A stretch of 44,949 nucleotides of DNA from Euprymna scolopes (Eukaryota; Mollusca; Cephalopoda; Sepiida; Sepiolidae), in assembly GCA_024364805.1 (NCBI GenBank), contig CM044488.1, forward strand, positions 43,735,069 to 43,780,017, read 5' to 3'. Both the position numbers and the translations under genes were made by a program. Within the stretch, counting starts at the first letter, position 1, and every line of letters starts with the position of its first letter. The notes under the pieces are model-generated. The model did not search any database. It had not been told where the DNA came from and was given only the letters and a program-made list of their open reading frames with translations. Of the stretch, positions 22,985 to 34,165 are shown piece after piece.

Positions 22985-23159
22985 ATTGAGCACTCTTTTG
23001 GTGGACACACTTATATATTTTGTTTTGAACAAACAAATAATTACTACCAATACAATATATATATATATATATATATATTATATCTATAATATCTTGTCTG
23101 TTTCATGACCTATTCGACAAGTAATATACGGATTATACACAGATTTTACTAAAACTCAT

Positions 23160-24250
23160 ATCGATCTTAGGACTTGTATTTCAATCTTCCTAACAGTCTC
23201 ACCAACTGAAATTCACAATTACACAATATCTCACAAGTCCGGTAATAGAAATTTAGGAAATAATATTCAAGTGCTAAGCAATCTCTTTAAAGATATTGAC
23301 TTAAAAATAACCATTGATAAAACCAAAATAGTAAATTTTTGAGATATCACTCTTAACTTAATTAATAATACCATACACATGATCAAACACTATTTTATAT
23401 TGACTATAAATAAAACCATTCAATCCTAATGAAAAAGTCATTATATCAAAAAGAATATTCGGATTATCTCATAATGAATATATATTTAATAGCAAAATAG
23501 AATATTATAATGAAGCATGAGCTAGATCAGGATATAGAAGTAAAATAAAGTATACTAAAAATATAAATAAAAAATTGAAATGAAGGAAAAAATAAACCAT
23601 CACATGGTATTTCATAGAACATGGCAAAAGGTGAATCTAATTGTAAAAATAATATAAGAAAATAAACCTACTGAAATCATTTGGAAGAAAACAATATACG
23701 AATCTCTGAAAATAAAAATATAAAGAAAAATGGATGTGCATTTAGTTTAATCCTGCACACATAAAAAATAATTTGTCGAAGGATTTTTTCAAATTATTCA
23801 CAAATTATTTCCAACAGGAACTAAAATCAGAAAAAAATTATAAACCGAAATAATGTTAAGTTAACTTTTTCTACAACCACTAACTTAGTGAGAACACATA
23901 ATATAATAAGTTCTAACAGTGCAAATAAAAAACAGACAAAGAGATTAATAAAGGGAGTTTTTTAACTAATCAAAACATTGAAGAGAATTTACTTTGCAAC
24001 TGCAGAAATATTGATGAATGTCCATAAGAAGGTAAATGCCTCATTTCTGCTATGGTATATAAATGTAAAGTAATAGATAATAGGAGAACCACAACATACA
24101 TTGAGTCTACTAGCTGTAGATTAAAAAAAGAGTTAACAAACATATAGCATCTTTTAAAATATTAGCAATAAAAAGGTGTTTAAAATTCTTTCAATAACGA
24201 CTTATTGAGATAATAAAAATCCCAACATTCGAGGTGGAGCTTGGATACAA
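23160..24250 (+). pseudogene. Decayed Penelope-like retroelement, RT C-terminus and GIY-YIG-like region
   Basis: Discontinuous frames on the plus strand contain DLKITIDKTKIVNF, RSKIKYTKNINKK, a NLLCNCRNIDECP segment, then KCLISAMVYKCKV and a TYIES block. The run of cysteines in CNCRN-DECP followed by SA-VYK--V and Y-I resembles the linker and GIY-YIG endonuclease start that I remember from Penelope-like element proteins. The upstream part resembles the end of their RT. Many lesions; no open frame of any length. It could instead be another RT-bearing element with a similar C-terminus. Confidence 0.45.
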
Positions 24251-24370
24251 GAGGAAAAATATCAGCAATAGAAACTGCATATAGACATACGTACTAATTC
24301 AGTAAGGACGATATCTAAAAATTATAATTAAATATATATTCACCAGTATATACTTTTGTATTTTCCTCAT

Positions 24371-24382
24371 ATATATATATAA

Positions 24383-24448
<66 letters not shown>
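24371..24448. repeat. Compound microsatellite (TA)n(TG)n
   Basis: A short TA run (24370-24381) followed, after aaa, by about 32 TG units. Confidence 0.97.
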
Positions 24449-24449
<1 letters not shown>

Positions 24450-24940
24450 TAAGAGAGAGGGAGAAAAATAAATTGGGGAAGGAGAGAAAAATACATGAAT
24501 CGTAATATACACAAATCGATAAATTAATAAATTTATTGGCTTGTTGATTAATAGATTTCCTTAATCTCAGAATATTATCATTGAAAATCCTTCTTCTTCG
24601 AACCAGAGCTAGGTTATGCTGACATAAGCCGTGTCGGTTCGTTTTGTTCGAACATATTACCGACAAGACTTCACACCACGATTTCTAACAGTGCGATCTG
24701 CAAAACTGATAGCATCCATTCCAATTCAATAAAATGCACTTTAATATTCATGTCGCTAAACCCCTAGCCTGCCCAAACTCGTCTACAGAGAATGGAGGCG
24801 TAAATACCCTGGTGGAGTGGTGCAGTAGCATCCAGATAAAGGTGGAAAATACAAATGATCATTTTAAGAATTTCCATATTTTCCATGAATCAAGTTTCTT
24901 TTTTTTTTAAGGAGGCGTAACAGCAATAACTGATTTTACG
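24449..24940. other. No gene recognised
   Basis: Mixed sequence with a moderately GC-rich stretch at 24590-24800 that I could not match to a second copy in this window. Confidence 0.35.
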
Positions 24941-24944
24941 CCTT

Positions 24945-25071
24945 ATATTCCATATAGGGCTAACCGGCGTTGTTCGGGGTATGGATAACATACAAAAAGG
25001 AGCTTTAAAAATGTGAGTGAAATCAATCTTGTAAAACATTCCTCGGCCTCCACCTTTGCATTCGACAGCGT

Positions 25072-25107
<36 letters not shown>

Positions 25108-25142
25108 ACACACACACACACGCACATATATATATATATATA
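24945..25142 (-). mobile_element. Possible degenerate Helitron-like copy
   Basis: On the minus strand, (TA)n (25125-25142) then (TG)n (25077-25122) leads into about 130 bp of unique sequence ending with CCCCGAACAACGCCGG, close to the terminal hairpin CCCGGGCAACGCCGGG at 12850-13264. The terminal CTAG is not intact. Supported only by the hairpin resemblance and layout. Confidence 0.35.
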
Positions 25143-25557
25143 TCACGAGTAGTGACAGAGTACTGTATGTATCCACATAAAGTACTGTTTCGCTCTATCA
25201 CTGTTAATCAGTGCGGCTAGACTTGGTTTCGTGTTTTTTTTTACATAGGCATCACCACATTATCAAGGCCAAGAGGCCACTCAAGGATAAGGGTTAAAGA
25301 GTGTACAGTAGAAATTGGACAATAGAGTAATCAGTAGTAATGAAAATTCGGTAAATTTGTTAACTTATATGGAACGGCTCATCAAGAACTTATTTACGTT
25401 AGACTTGAATACAACCATATTGTAGTCAGCCGGAAAGCAGGAAAACGGAAGACAATTCCACAGGCGTGCAGTTCTAAGAAAGAAGCTTTGTTCATGGAAT
25501 CTACGTTTAGGTTTGAGCACAGATAAAGAGTGGGGGAATTATTGATAGTGTTTACAG

Positions 25558-26643
25558 CTAGACGAGTGTTTCTTGTGAAAGTTTGGCGAGGGGGACCATA
25601 GATTGAAGCTCAGTCGAACACTTTCCATGAAAATAACGATACATCAGAGACAAACTCGCAGCATCTCTTCTGTGAGATAGAGGTTGCAAGGAGGAGAAAA
25701 GGACATCTCCTACGAGGCTACGAAGTCTATTTTGAACTCTATCAAGGCAGGACAAGTCCTTTCTAGCAGCTCCTGCCCAGATGTGGCAACAGTATTCCAT
25801 CCTTGGACGTACCTGGCTCTTATATAGATAGAGAATAGCATCAGCAGTGAGATATTTACCGGATCGATAGAAAGATCCCACCATTTTTCCAGCGGCCTTG
25901 GCAACAGATTTGATGTACGTGTTCCATTTAAGATCAGGAGTAATGGTCAAGCCCAGAAGCTTGTCAAAACTTGAGGCCTCCTGAAGACGAGAGCCATTCA
26001 TTTCAATTGATGCCAGATGTGGATCAGAATGTTGATGATGTAAAGAGAGAAGCTTGGTTTTAGATGCATTAAAAGTAACCAGCCACTCCTTTCCCCATTG
26101 TACTACGTGCTCAAGATCAGAGGAGAGAGAATCGGAGAGAACTTGGCCGTTTACTGTCTTAGATGTGCTACCGTAGATGGTAGTGTCGTCAGCATAAATG
26201 TCTACAAATGATGTAAGGATGTGATTTGGAAGATCATTAATGTAGATCAAGAAAAGAGTTGGGCCCAGGATGGACCCCTGAGGGACACCGGCATTAATAC
26301 TGTGAGCTTCTGATTTTTGCCCCTCAACTACTACTCTTATGAACCTATCAGAAAAAAATGATTTAATAATTGAGAAGACTTTTCCAGCTATACCATAGCT
26401 AGCGATCTTATGAAGTAAACCTTTATGCCATACCCTATCAAAGGCTTTAGATATGTCAAGAGCAATTGCCCTAGAAAGATTGCCACCGTCGAGAGATTTG
26501 TTAATCCTATGCGATATAACTGTAAGCACATCTGCTGTAGATCTAGCAGAACGGAAACCATATTGATTGTCACTAAGAAGGTTATTTTTGTTGAGATGGT
26601 TGATTACTTCTGTATTTAACACAGATTCTAGCAACTTACTCAT
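25558..26643 (-). CDS. LINE ORF2 reverse transcriptase domain, 361-codon open frame (incomplete)
   Basis: The frame covers the RT of a LINE, which copies the element's RNA onto nicked chromosomal DNA. Motifs in order: YGFRSARSTADVL at residues 28-40, motif A ALDISKAFD at 61-69, motif B PQGSILGPTLFLIYINDLP at 121-139, motif C YADD at 150-153, FNASKTKLL at 191-199, LLGLTI at 229-234, and thumb RMEYCCHIWAGAARK at 281-295. The catalytic aspartates (D63, D152, D153) are all present. The Met is internal to RT: homology continues upstream (PDGIPIIVLKKLQPELAP) across a stop at 26713-26715, so it is not the true start. The terminal stop follows a one-base loss near 25590; the other copies have one more base there and read on toward FLRTARLWN. 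Confidence 0.9.
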   Translation of the reverse strand: MSKLLESVLNTEVINHLNKNNLLSDNQYGFRSARSTADVLTVISHRINKSLDGGNLSRAIALDISKAFDRVWHKGLLHKIASYGIAGKVFSIIKSFFSDRFIRVVVEGQKSEAHSINAGVPQGSILGPTLFLIYINDLPNHILTSFVDIYADDTTIYGSTSKTVNGQVLSDSLSSDLEHVVQWGKEWLVTFNASKTKLLSLHHQHSDPHLASIEMNGSRLQEASSFDKLLGLTITPDLKWNTYIKSVAKAAGKMVGSFYRSGKYLTADAILYLYKSQVRPRMEYCCHIWAGAARKDLSCLDRVQNRLRSLVGDVLFSSLQPLSHRRDAASLSLMYRYFHGKCSTELQSMVPLAKLSQETLV

Positions 26644-27024
26644 GATGCACAGGAGACTTATTGGCCTGAACTGAGTGGGGGATGAGCGATCACCTGAATT
26701 CTTAAATACAGGTCATACTGATGAAATTTTCCAGGGAGATGGGAAACTATTCTCCTTAAGACAACGTTTAAACAGTTTTGTAAGTATGGGCGCTAGTTCA
26801 GGTTGAAGTTTTTTGAGTACTATAATTGGAATACCGTCAGGGCCAGTTGATTCACTGGAATCAAGGTTTTTGATTAGCTTGGCAACATCACGTACAGATA
26901 TACGTATATCACATAGCGTGTTTTCTGATACAGGAGGAAATATTGGGGGTTGGCGGCCTTAGTCGCAAAGGGTAGAATTAGCTGCAAAGTTCTTGACAAA
27001 GAGTTTGGCTTTGTCTGATGCTGA

Positions 27025-27028
<4 letters not shown>
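26644..27028 (-). pseudogene. LINE ORF2 linker and RT N-terminus, two in-frame stops
   Basis: In frame with the RT downstream: SASDKAKLFVKNFAANSTL, stop, RQPPIFPPVSENTLCD, DVAKLIKNLDSSESTGPDG, KRCLKENSFPSPWKISSV, stop, PVFKNSGDRSSPTQFRPIS. The TGPDGIP and FRPISL blocks are the first RT motifs. The equivalent positions in copy B are sense codons, so the stops are later mutations. Confidence 0.85.

Positions 27029-27057
<29 letters not shown>
27029..27057. repeat. (AT)n microsatellite at the LINE 5' junction
   Basis: About 14 AT units directly at the truncated 5' end of LINE copy C. Confidence 0.95.
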
Positions 27058-27060
<3 letters not shown>

Positions 27061-27299
27061 AGTTATGAAAATATACATGGAAATTAAGCTACACAGGCAT
27101 AAGCTTGACGGGTGCTGGTATGTTTTGACATTGTCCAAATACCAAAGCTCAGTTTATTTACACAAAGAGCATCGCTTCATACGCTAGTGGTAATTTGTAT
27201 ATCACTTCCCAAATGCTCAAGATAGGGAGCATTATAGTCATCCACATACAGTACTGTTTCGCTGTTTCACAGCTCATTAATGCGAATGTACATATGTAC

Positions 27300-27305
<6 letters not shown>
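27058..27305. other. No gene; short motif shared with 25145-25205
   Basis: Contains tccacatacagtactgttt and cgctgtttcac near 27241-27270. A related motif (tccacataaagtactgtttc) lies at about 25172-25192 beside another compound microsatellite. Probably part of a dispersed repeat whose limits are not visible. Confidence 0.4.

Positions 27306-27388
<83 letters not shown>
27306..27388. repeat. Compound microsatellite (TA)n(TG)n
   Basis: About 20 TA units followed without a break by about 21 TG units. Confidence 0.97.
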
Positions 27389-27391
<3 letters not shown>

Positions 27392-27476
27392 CACTGCCAG
27401 CAATGCAGAAAACTCGGAATGGCGAACGAAATTATAAACAAAATAAAACAAAGCCAATATTTGTGTTATAAACCTC

Positions 27477-28519
27477 TGTTATATAATAGTCTTATTATTA
27501 TTGTTTTTGTTGTTATTATTCGTTGTTATTGTTCTTTGTTAAAAGTGAGTCTTATTAAAGTGCAGTCTTAGAAAGAGAGAGTATTTTATTAAGAGGGATG
27601 TTGTTGTGTCTTAGAGAGAGAGAGGTGTTGTAAGAGAGATTGTTCGTGTTATAAAGAGATTCATATATATAAAATGTTCATACTTAGAAGTGTAATAGAA
27701 GCTCTTAGAGTGAGGAAACAGTGTTCAGACAGTCTTAGTGTTCACATTGTAGATATTAGGTGTCGAGACATGTCTGTAAAGACATTTTAAAACACATGAT
27801 ACACAAGACATATAATGACAATTTTCACTTTACCTTTTGGTAGAATTACAACACAAAGAGGGCGTTTATAAAAACACATGATGGGTTTATTTCTTTTTCG
27901 ACCGGCCGTGGTTTTCATAGTCAAGAATTCAAGTTTCACATTCTAAGTTTCAAAGGTGACCGTCTCGCTTCTAGACGTTCGAATGTCCATGTCTGGACTG
28001 ACGTCTGTCGTCCTCAGACTCCCTCTGACTCTCTCCCAGACTCTCCCTGCCTCTCTCTGACTCTTCCTGCTTAACTCTAAAGTTTCTAACTATATCGAGA
28101 ACTTCTCATTTTCCATGACGTCATACACATGTTAAAACATGTGTCTTCTTTCACGTGTTCTGGAAATGCGTGTCCAAAACTTTTTCCTTTGTTTACAAAA
28201 GGAATTTTAACCTATATTCCCAGTAACCTCTATTTCCAATATGTTAAAAACATGTTTATTAAATTATCCTATAGTTTCATTCCTTCAATTGAATTTCCAT
28301 AACAGAATTGACAATGCGCATTCTTTTCTGAAAACTATTTTATCTCTAAGCTAAACAATGGTTTGTTTTCACATTCCATTTGCTAATTCTCTCTCGTAAT
28401 TTATTTCTAAACCTAAATTACGAAGTTCGAATTTCGTCTATTCTATTTCATTTTCATTTTAATTAAATCTCTCTATTTTTATGCTTACATGAAAAGGGGA
28501 CAGCCCTTATCATGTAACA
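27477..28519 (-). repeat. 3' LTR of the fossil LTR retrotransposon
   Basis: Begins TG just after the purine tract and ends CA on the minus strand. The part 27477-27899 matches 30637-30968. One perfect TGACGTCA site lies within it at 28116-28123. Confidence 0.5.
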
Positions 28520-30636
28520 TCCCCCCTTCCATATTTCACAAAAAATGTATGCATTTTTAAATTTAGTACATTTTTTTCTACATTTACACAAGCACCCGGC
28601 TAGGAAAGATCAGGCTTATAAAAAAAATCTCTTTCAGTCAGCCCTCCTCGGCCGACTTCACAATTATTATATTTTTATAAGATCAGAACTTTTCTGACCT
28701 TCTTGGCATTTACTTTTTGGATGTAGGGTCTTTACCTATGATTCACATCAGCTACTTTCCAGCCAGCCATATGCCGCAGACTAGAGGTTTCCACCTCCCT
28801 CGAAATGGACGACTACTTTCGTCCCAAAAGTGTCCTGATCGTCTCTTTCCCCATGGTTAGTCTTATCAAGTATGGCTTTGTTTTTTTTTTCTATAACTAT
28901 CTTATACGGGACATACCAAAGCTCATAACCAATCTTCTTGGTTGGCTTTAACTATCAAGATATACCTTTTTTTCTCTCATACGGATTGCACTCGGATTTA
29001 CTTGCTTGGATTCTTGAAACTTCGATGAGGATTTAGAAATATTACCCTTAACTAACTAACCCCTTTTGCACCACAACACCTTAATTGCGCACTAAATTCT
29101 ATCTAATAGCCCGATTTTTTGCGATTTTTCTTCTCTCTCGTCAGAGCTTCCAAGATCCAGCAGATATATCCCACATTCATGCATCTCTAAAAAAAAAAAG
29201 GTTAAATCTTTCTTACGTAATCTACGGTATATTTTTACCTGACTCTCACTTCATTAAGCCATATGTGATTGCCTCGGGACTACCTATCATCGGTTTACTG
29301 GTCCCCTTAAGAATTTTCGTATTCTTTCCAACGCCTGTTTATTAATTAAGCCAAGTCTTACTACTTGTTTGGAGTCGTTACGTGCGACCAGCTTATTTTA
29401 AGCACTTAATTAACCAGGTTCCCAAATTTTTAGAATATGGGCACATCTTGTGCTTATAATCCCTACCAAGTCACTTTTCTTGGGAAAAAATTATAGGATC
29501 TCTAAAAAACAAACAAACAAAAACCAAATGCTAAATAAAAACATTTTTCTTACGGCTTATCACATCTAAAAACTCTCTAAATACCCGTTTACGTAATTTT
29601 AATTCTTGTCCCCCTTCAAAAATTCTAACTGAATCTGTAAGCCAACCATACGTCTTAACTAGTTTTATTTTCTCCTAGACTGTTTAAATCTAATGTATAT
29701 TTACTGATGACTTTGAATTCCTGCTGTGAAAACAATAACATTTGCATTAAGTAGAAATTTACAATATGGTTCAACATCAACACATTTTCAAAAGAAAATA
29801 CCGTAATACATTTAAACATTTTGCAACAAAATAAAAAAAATAAAAATTCCTTACATTATACATTTCAAAAGTCCGTTAACAAAAAACAAAAATTGTCCCT
29901 TTTTCAAAGACCAGAACAATTAAAACACACTAAAAAACCGAAAAATATTCACAATGCATAAATTTGATTTTCATTTCTGCATCCTTCTTTTTTCTATAGT
30001 GTATTTTATTTTATTTATTTATTTATTTATTCATTCTTCCTTTTAATACTCGAGAATTTTAAATGTACTTTCGACTTTTGACACTAAATTGTTATTTATT
30101 ATGATTGACAGTTTTAACTCTAAACAATTCAGACATTAACACACATTCTTATGAATGACACAATGTCCTATTTTCTATTTGTGTGCGGCCGTATTCAACA
30201 ATTTTTCTCTTGCTTTTTTTAATTTTATTTATGAATGAAATATTCGTGTTTTTTTTAACTGACCGTATCTCTTTTATCATTCATTACGGCATATCGGCTT
30301 TTTTTTTCTTTTTTTAATATTTTCTTGTAAACTTTAGTTTTCTGTGTGCGTGTGTGTTCAATTTTTTTTTCTTTTTTGTTCGCATTTCTGTGATTGTGTA
30401 ATTTTTTTTTCGTGGTATTATTTATTTATTTATTTTTTAATTATCTTGGAGCCTTTTAAAACGTTGTGTTTCTTTTTTTTAATTTTTCCGTGGTAACCGA
30501 AGTCTTTTCTTTTTTTTAAACCCACCCTTGCTGGGTGGTCTGGTCGCTTCCGGCTCCAAATTGTATTTGTTATATATACCCCAGGTTCGGTATTGCATCG
30601 TTGATGCAAACTGGTCAACGGGCACCAAATTGTATC

Positions 30637-30968
30637 TGTTATATAGGAGTCTTAGTGAGTCTTGTATTAAGAGGGATGTTGTGGTTGAGAGAGATGTTGT
30701 AAGAGAGATTGTTCGTGTTATAAAGAGATTCATATATATAAAATGTGCATACTTAGAAGTGTAATAGAAGCTCTTAGAGTGAGGAAACAGTGTTCAGACA
30801 GTCTTAGTGTTCACATTGTATATATGAGGTGTCGAGATGTGTATGTAAAGACATTTTAAAACGCATGATACACAAGACATATAATGACAATTTTCACTTT
30901 ACCTTTTGGTAGAATTACAACACAAAGACGACGTTTATAAAAACACATGATGGGTTTATTTCTTTTTC
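30637..30968 (-). repeat. 5' LTR (truncated) of the fossil LTR retrotransposon
   Basis: Matches 27477-27899 closely; homology stops abruptly at 30968, so the upstream two thirds of this LTR are missing. The copy at 27477 carries about 90 extra bases near its end. Confidence 0.6.
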
Positions 30969-31847
30969 AATCAAACTTAGCATGTACGGTATATGTAATG
31001 AAAGAATGTAAGCAGTGCTGGCTTATGGCATGTTCCGATGTGTTAATATATTTTTAATTGGGGTAAATGTTATTTAAATCGATTGGCTCTTATATAGAGG
31101 GAAGCCATGTGTGTAAATCTCTGGAGCGTTCATTTTTGTAGGAGGATTTACATTCTGGAATGGAAGAATAGTCAGTTCGAAGCTAATGATATTTGGTGGC
31201 ATGTTAAAAGGAATAAATCATTATTTTTGGAATCGGGAAAAGGAAATTGTGTTATATATATATAAGTATATAAGCCAGATAATGAGGGTGCAACCTCATA
31301 TTTGACAAAATGCAGAATAGTTTCCGGTGTTGACTGGTAGCGGTAGGAATACTTTTTATTTAGAGGAAAAAATAGCAATTATTTACACTATAGATGGTTG
31401 CGACTATGATGGCGTTGCTCATAGGAATAAATGTGTGTAAAGTTACATAATATAGTGGCTAATAAGCTCGACATAATAAATTTGTATGTGGCATCTGTTG
31501 GAGCAAACCTAGTGTACTTTGGTCCGGAGGGAAATTTCTGTAATCAAATTATTATATATGGAGATTATTTGCATCAGTTAATAAATATTAAGCTGCCATT
31601 TCCAAATAGTAAATAGCAAAATAAGAAGCCTAATTTTTAAAACTCTGTTGAATCAAGGAAAATGCTGATATTGTTTACTTGAAGATTTTATGAACTAATA
31701 AATAATAACTTCTGCGCTCGTCAATTCTTGCCTGAGTTACATTAGGTCTCTCTAATGTACATCCTATCAAAATCCCCCCCCAAAAAATAGATAGAATATA
31801 TGACAGTTTCGACCGGGTAATTATTGAATGGATTTGTTTAAAATTGG

Positions 31848-31850
<3 letters not shown>
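30969..31850. other. No gene recognised
   Basis: AT-rich sequence; nothing supported. The 31760-31850 stretch flanking the next microsatellite may belong to a dispersed repeat. Confidence 0.4.

Positions 31851-31852
<2 letters not shown>

Positions 31853-31924
<72 letters not shown>
31853..31924. repeat. Compound microsatellite (CA)n(TA)n
   Basis: About 26 CA units followed by about 10 TA units. Confidence 0.97.
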
Positions 31925-32912
31925 GTTCTTAAAAATTATTGTACCTTAGGTTAGTGCGAGTGCACCTCATCAGTTATGTTATCAGCTGAAGTTTATAACA
32001 GACCTTTCGGCATCATAGTTTTAATACAAGTAACCTAGTAGGATAATGCCCACCGTTGGAGTCGACTGCGAAGCCAATGCCCGACAAATATAGAATGACG
32101 TAGAACATGCAAATAACCCCCATTCTGCTTATACATATACTTCAGAATAACACAATCAATTAAAAGAAAAACTGCGTTACTTTCTTGCTAATTTCATTAA
32201 ACGGGAAATAATCAATAGCTAATTTTTGCACCTGGGTTTAGCACGTGAAATCGAAGCTCACAACCAACACCATCTGATCTCAAAATAAAGGTACAGAATT
32301 ATTAGTGAACACAGGTAATCTGCAATGCCAAGATAACTTATTATTTTAATAAAAACACAGAAAATGCAATGTTTCTATTAATAGATGTTAGGAATTTTAT
32401 GGGCAAAACTTTATACGTAAAAAATACGTTTGTTCTTAAGAATTATTGGATTGGAAATCAATTGTTTACTTTAAAATATATATATAAGATAAAAATGTAT
32501 TTTAGTAGCAGGCATCCGGCATTTCCCAGTTGTAAAATACTCTTACATATGATATTTTGATTTATGCAGATTGAATATTGCAGAACCAATCCTTTATTGA
32601 TCATTATATTGAACTGAATATATAGAAATTATTTCTAAAGTTTGTTGGTGTACTATCATTTAGAATCGAAATCAAAACATACGCTTTTCCGGCATTATTC
32701 ACCACCACCTGAGTCACGTCTGAGCCCCTCTATACGCATATAATTATTTTAAAAATAACGTTCTTAATCCTATAACTGTACATTTGCGCATGCGTAAAGA
32801 AGCACTTTACGTTGACTTACGACTGCTAAGTTCCAATTTTATTCATTTTGACCGCTTATCAGCTATTTTTACCTTCTATAACCAAATCGAATTTGTTCTA
32901 TAGATTCAAATC

Positions 32913-32915
<3 letters not shown>
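31925..32915. other. No gene recognised
   Basis: No supported feature. A GC-richer phrase near 32049-32085 (caccgttggagtcgactgcg) is unexplained. Confidence 0.4.

Positions 32916-32916
<1 letters not shown>

Positions 32917-32971
<55 letters not shown>
32917..32971. repeat. (TA)n microsatellite
   Basis: About 27 TA units. Confidence 0.97.
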
Positions 32972-32973
<2 letters not shown>

Positions 32974-33819
32974 TTTCGAGTATGTAAATCAAAAGTGACG
33001 AATAGTTTGGTAGACATAGATAGATAAGGTAACTAATCTATGTGTATTAAAAATAAAAATAAAAATACTGACATATCTAAGGGCGCCTTTTATCTCCTAT
33101 AGAAACATCAGCCAATGATATAACGATTAGATCTAAAATAGAATAAGTTGGAAGAAATTAATTTATATACCTTTTACTTTCCATGTAACTGCTTATCAAT
33201 GTCAAGCAGCCACTTGAAGATGAGAGTTAATAAGATAAGAATGAATACCAGGTGGAAAATGGGGAACACTATGGGGGTACGTATACTGACCATATAGCAA
33301 GAAAACAGTTCCGTAGTAATGTAACAGAGCGCTACACGCGTACGGCAGAAGTCAACGTATGCAAATACCGAGCCGTGTGTGAGGTGACGTCACGGCATGG
33401 AAGGAAAGAAAATTATCATTTAAAAATACCCTTGAGATTAGAGAAGGACAGAAATATACGTGTTACATATCTGGTCCGAGAGCGATAGGAACAGAAACAT
33501 TCTAAACATGGACGGACAGGGAGAGAGTACCATATGTTGTTAAGCACATTAGAGTGCGAGAACACTTTTGAACAAGAGACTTTTGAAAAGTAACTATAAC
33601 GTTTCAACGGAAAAAAGCGAGTCAGGTTATTCCTAGTCTTTATTTTCTTTGCGACGGTGTCTACATGTTAACACCGTGTGTAAACGTATACAACGTTACA
33701 GTAATGTGTTTTAGAGATGAGAAGTTCTTGGAAAGGAGCTCCGTGCATGGAAATTTCGCCTTATGCTAGACGCATGGAAGTTGTAATTCTTGCTCTGAAT
33801 GTCTTATAAGGAAGAACTA
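32972..33819. other. No gene recognised; CpG-containing stretch with a CRE palindrome
   Basis: A 78-codon frame at 33252-33488 has no recognisable domain. The segment 33300-33420 is richer in CpG than its surroundings and contains a perfect TGACGTCA at 33385-33392. It might be an old repeat or a host fragment; I cannot tell. Confidence 0.35.
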
Positions 33820-34165
33820 ACGACTGGGGATCAGTCGGGCACCTACCATGAAAATTACGCTAGAGTATATAGAAGCAAACAACGTCTCTTCTGTGGGAAA
33901 AAGTGATTGTAAAGAAGGGAATAGATCCCCCACTAGATTGTGAAGTCGGTTTTGTACTCTGTTGTGGGATAAATAGTGGTCGGTGCGGCACATTTCCGGA
34001 AGTGGCAGTAGTATTCCATCTTTGGATTATCCAACGCTAATATAAATGGAGAATTGCATATGGAGTCAAATACATTCTGGTATAAATATCTACTCATTTT
34101 TACCAGCGACCTTACAAACAGACCTACTATACGTCTTCCAATTCAGTTTGGGATGGACACCAGTC
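33820..34165 (-). mobile_element. Old LINE fragment, RT C-terminal region (copy E)
   Basis: Aligns, with many changes, to plus-strand 25590-25945 of LINE copy C. Shared blocks include cagtcg--cac--ccatgaaaat, gtctcttctgtg, cagtagtattccatc, a tttggat--ccaacgcta-tataaat--agaa block, and ccagcg-ccttacaa-cagac. On the minus strand it would encode the thumb and C-terminal part of ORF2. No open frame remains. This is the most diverged LINE copy in the window. Confidence 0.7.

Larger units (their letters stand above)
25237..27028 (-). mobile_element. LINE, CR1/Jockey-type, best-preserved copy (copy C)
   Basis: A 5'-truncated non-LTR retrotransposon on the minus strand. Its 3' tail lies at 25237-25560 (cataggcatcaccac next to a T run on the plus strand, i.e. 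a poly-A tail). ORF2 runs upstream to 27028, where homology ends exactly at a (TA)n tract (27029-27057). It covers the ORF2 linker, full RT and C-terminal domain; the endonuclease is absent. Two nonsense codons (26959-26961 and 26713-26715) and two single-base losses near 25590 and 25537 distinguish it from an intact ORF2. Confidence 0.9.
27477..30968 (-). mobile_element. Broken LTR retrotransposon fossil, minus strand, probably Ty3/Gypsy-like
   Basis: Two direct copies of one sequence lie at 27477-27899 and 30637-30968, about 3.1 kb apart. Read on the minus strand both end in TATATAACA. A purine tract GGAAGGGGGGA (28530-28520) immediately precedes a TG start (28519), so the 3' LTR probably spans 28519-27477 (about 1.04 kb, TG to CA); the 5' LTR is truncated at 30968. 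Next to the 5' LTR lies TTTGGTGCCCGTTGACC, a plausible primer-binding site. The internal part is only about 2.1 kb, with no long frame, so the element is broken by deletion and many lesions. About ten substitutions over some 290 aligned LTR bases suggest a moderately young age. Family assignment is tentative. Confidence 0.6.

Noticed and set aside
29085-29345. 86-codon plus-strand frame
   Set aside because: Lies inside the minus-strand LTR fossil, in the antisense direction, with no recognised domain.
33252-33488. 78-codon frame in a CpG-containing stretch
   Set aside because: No domain, splice context or homology that I can recognise; kept only as a note on the region.
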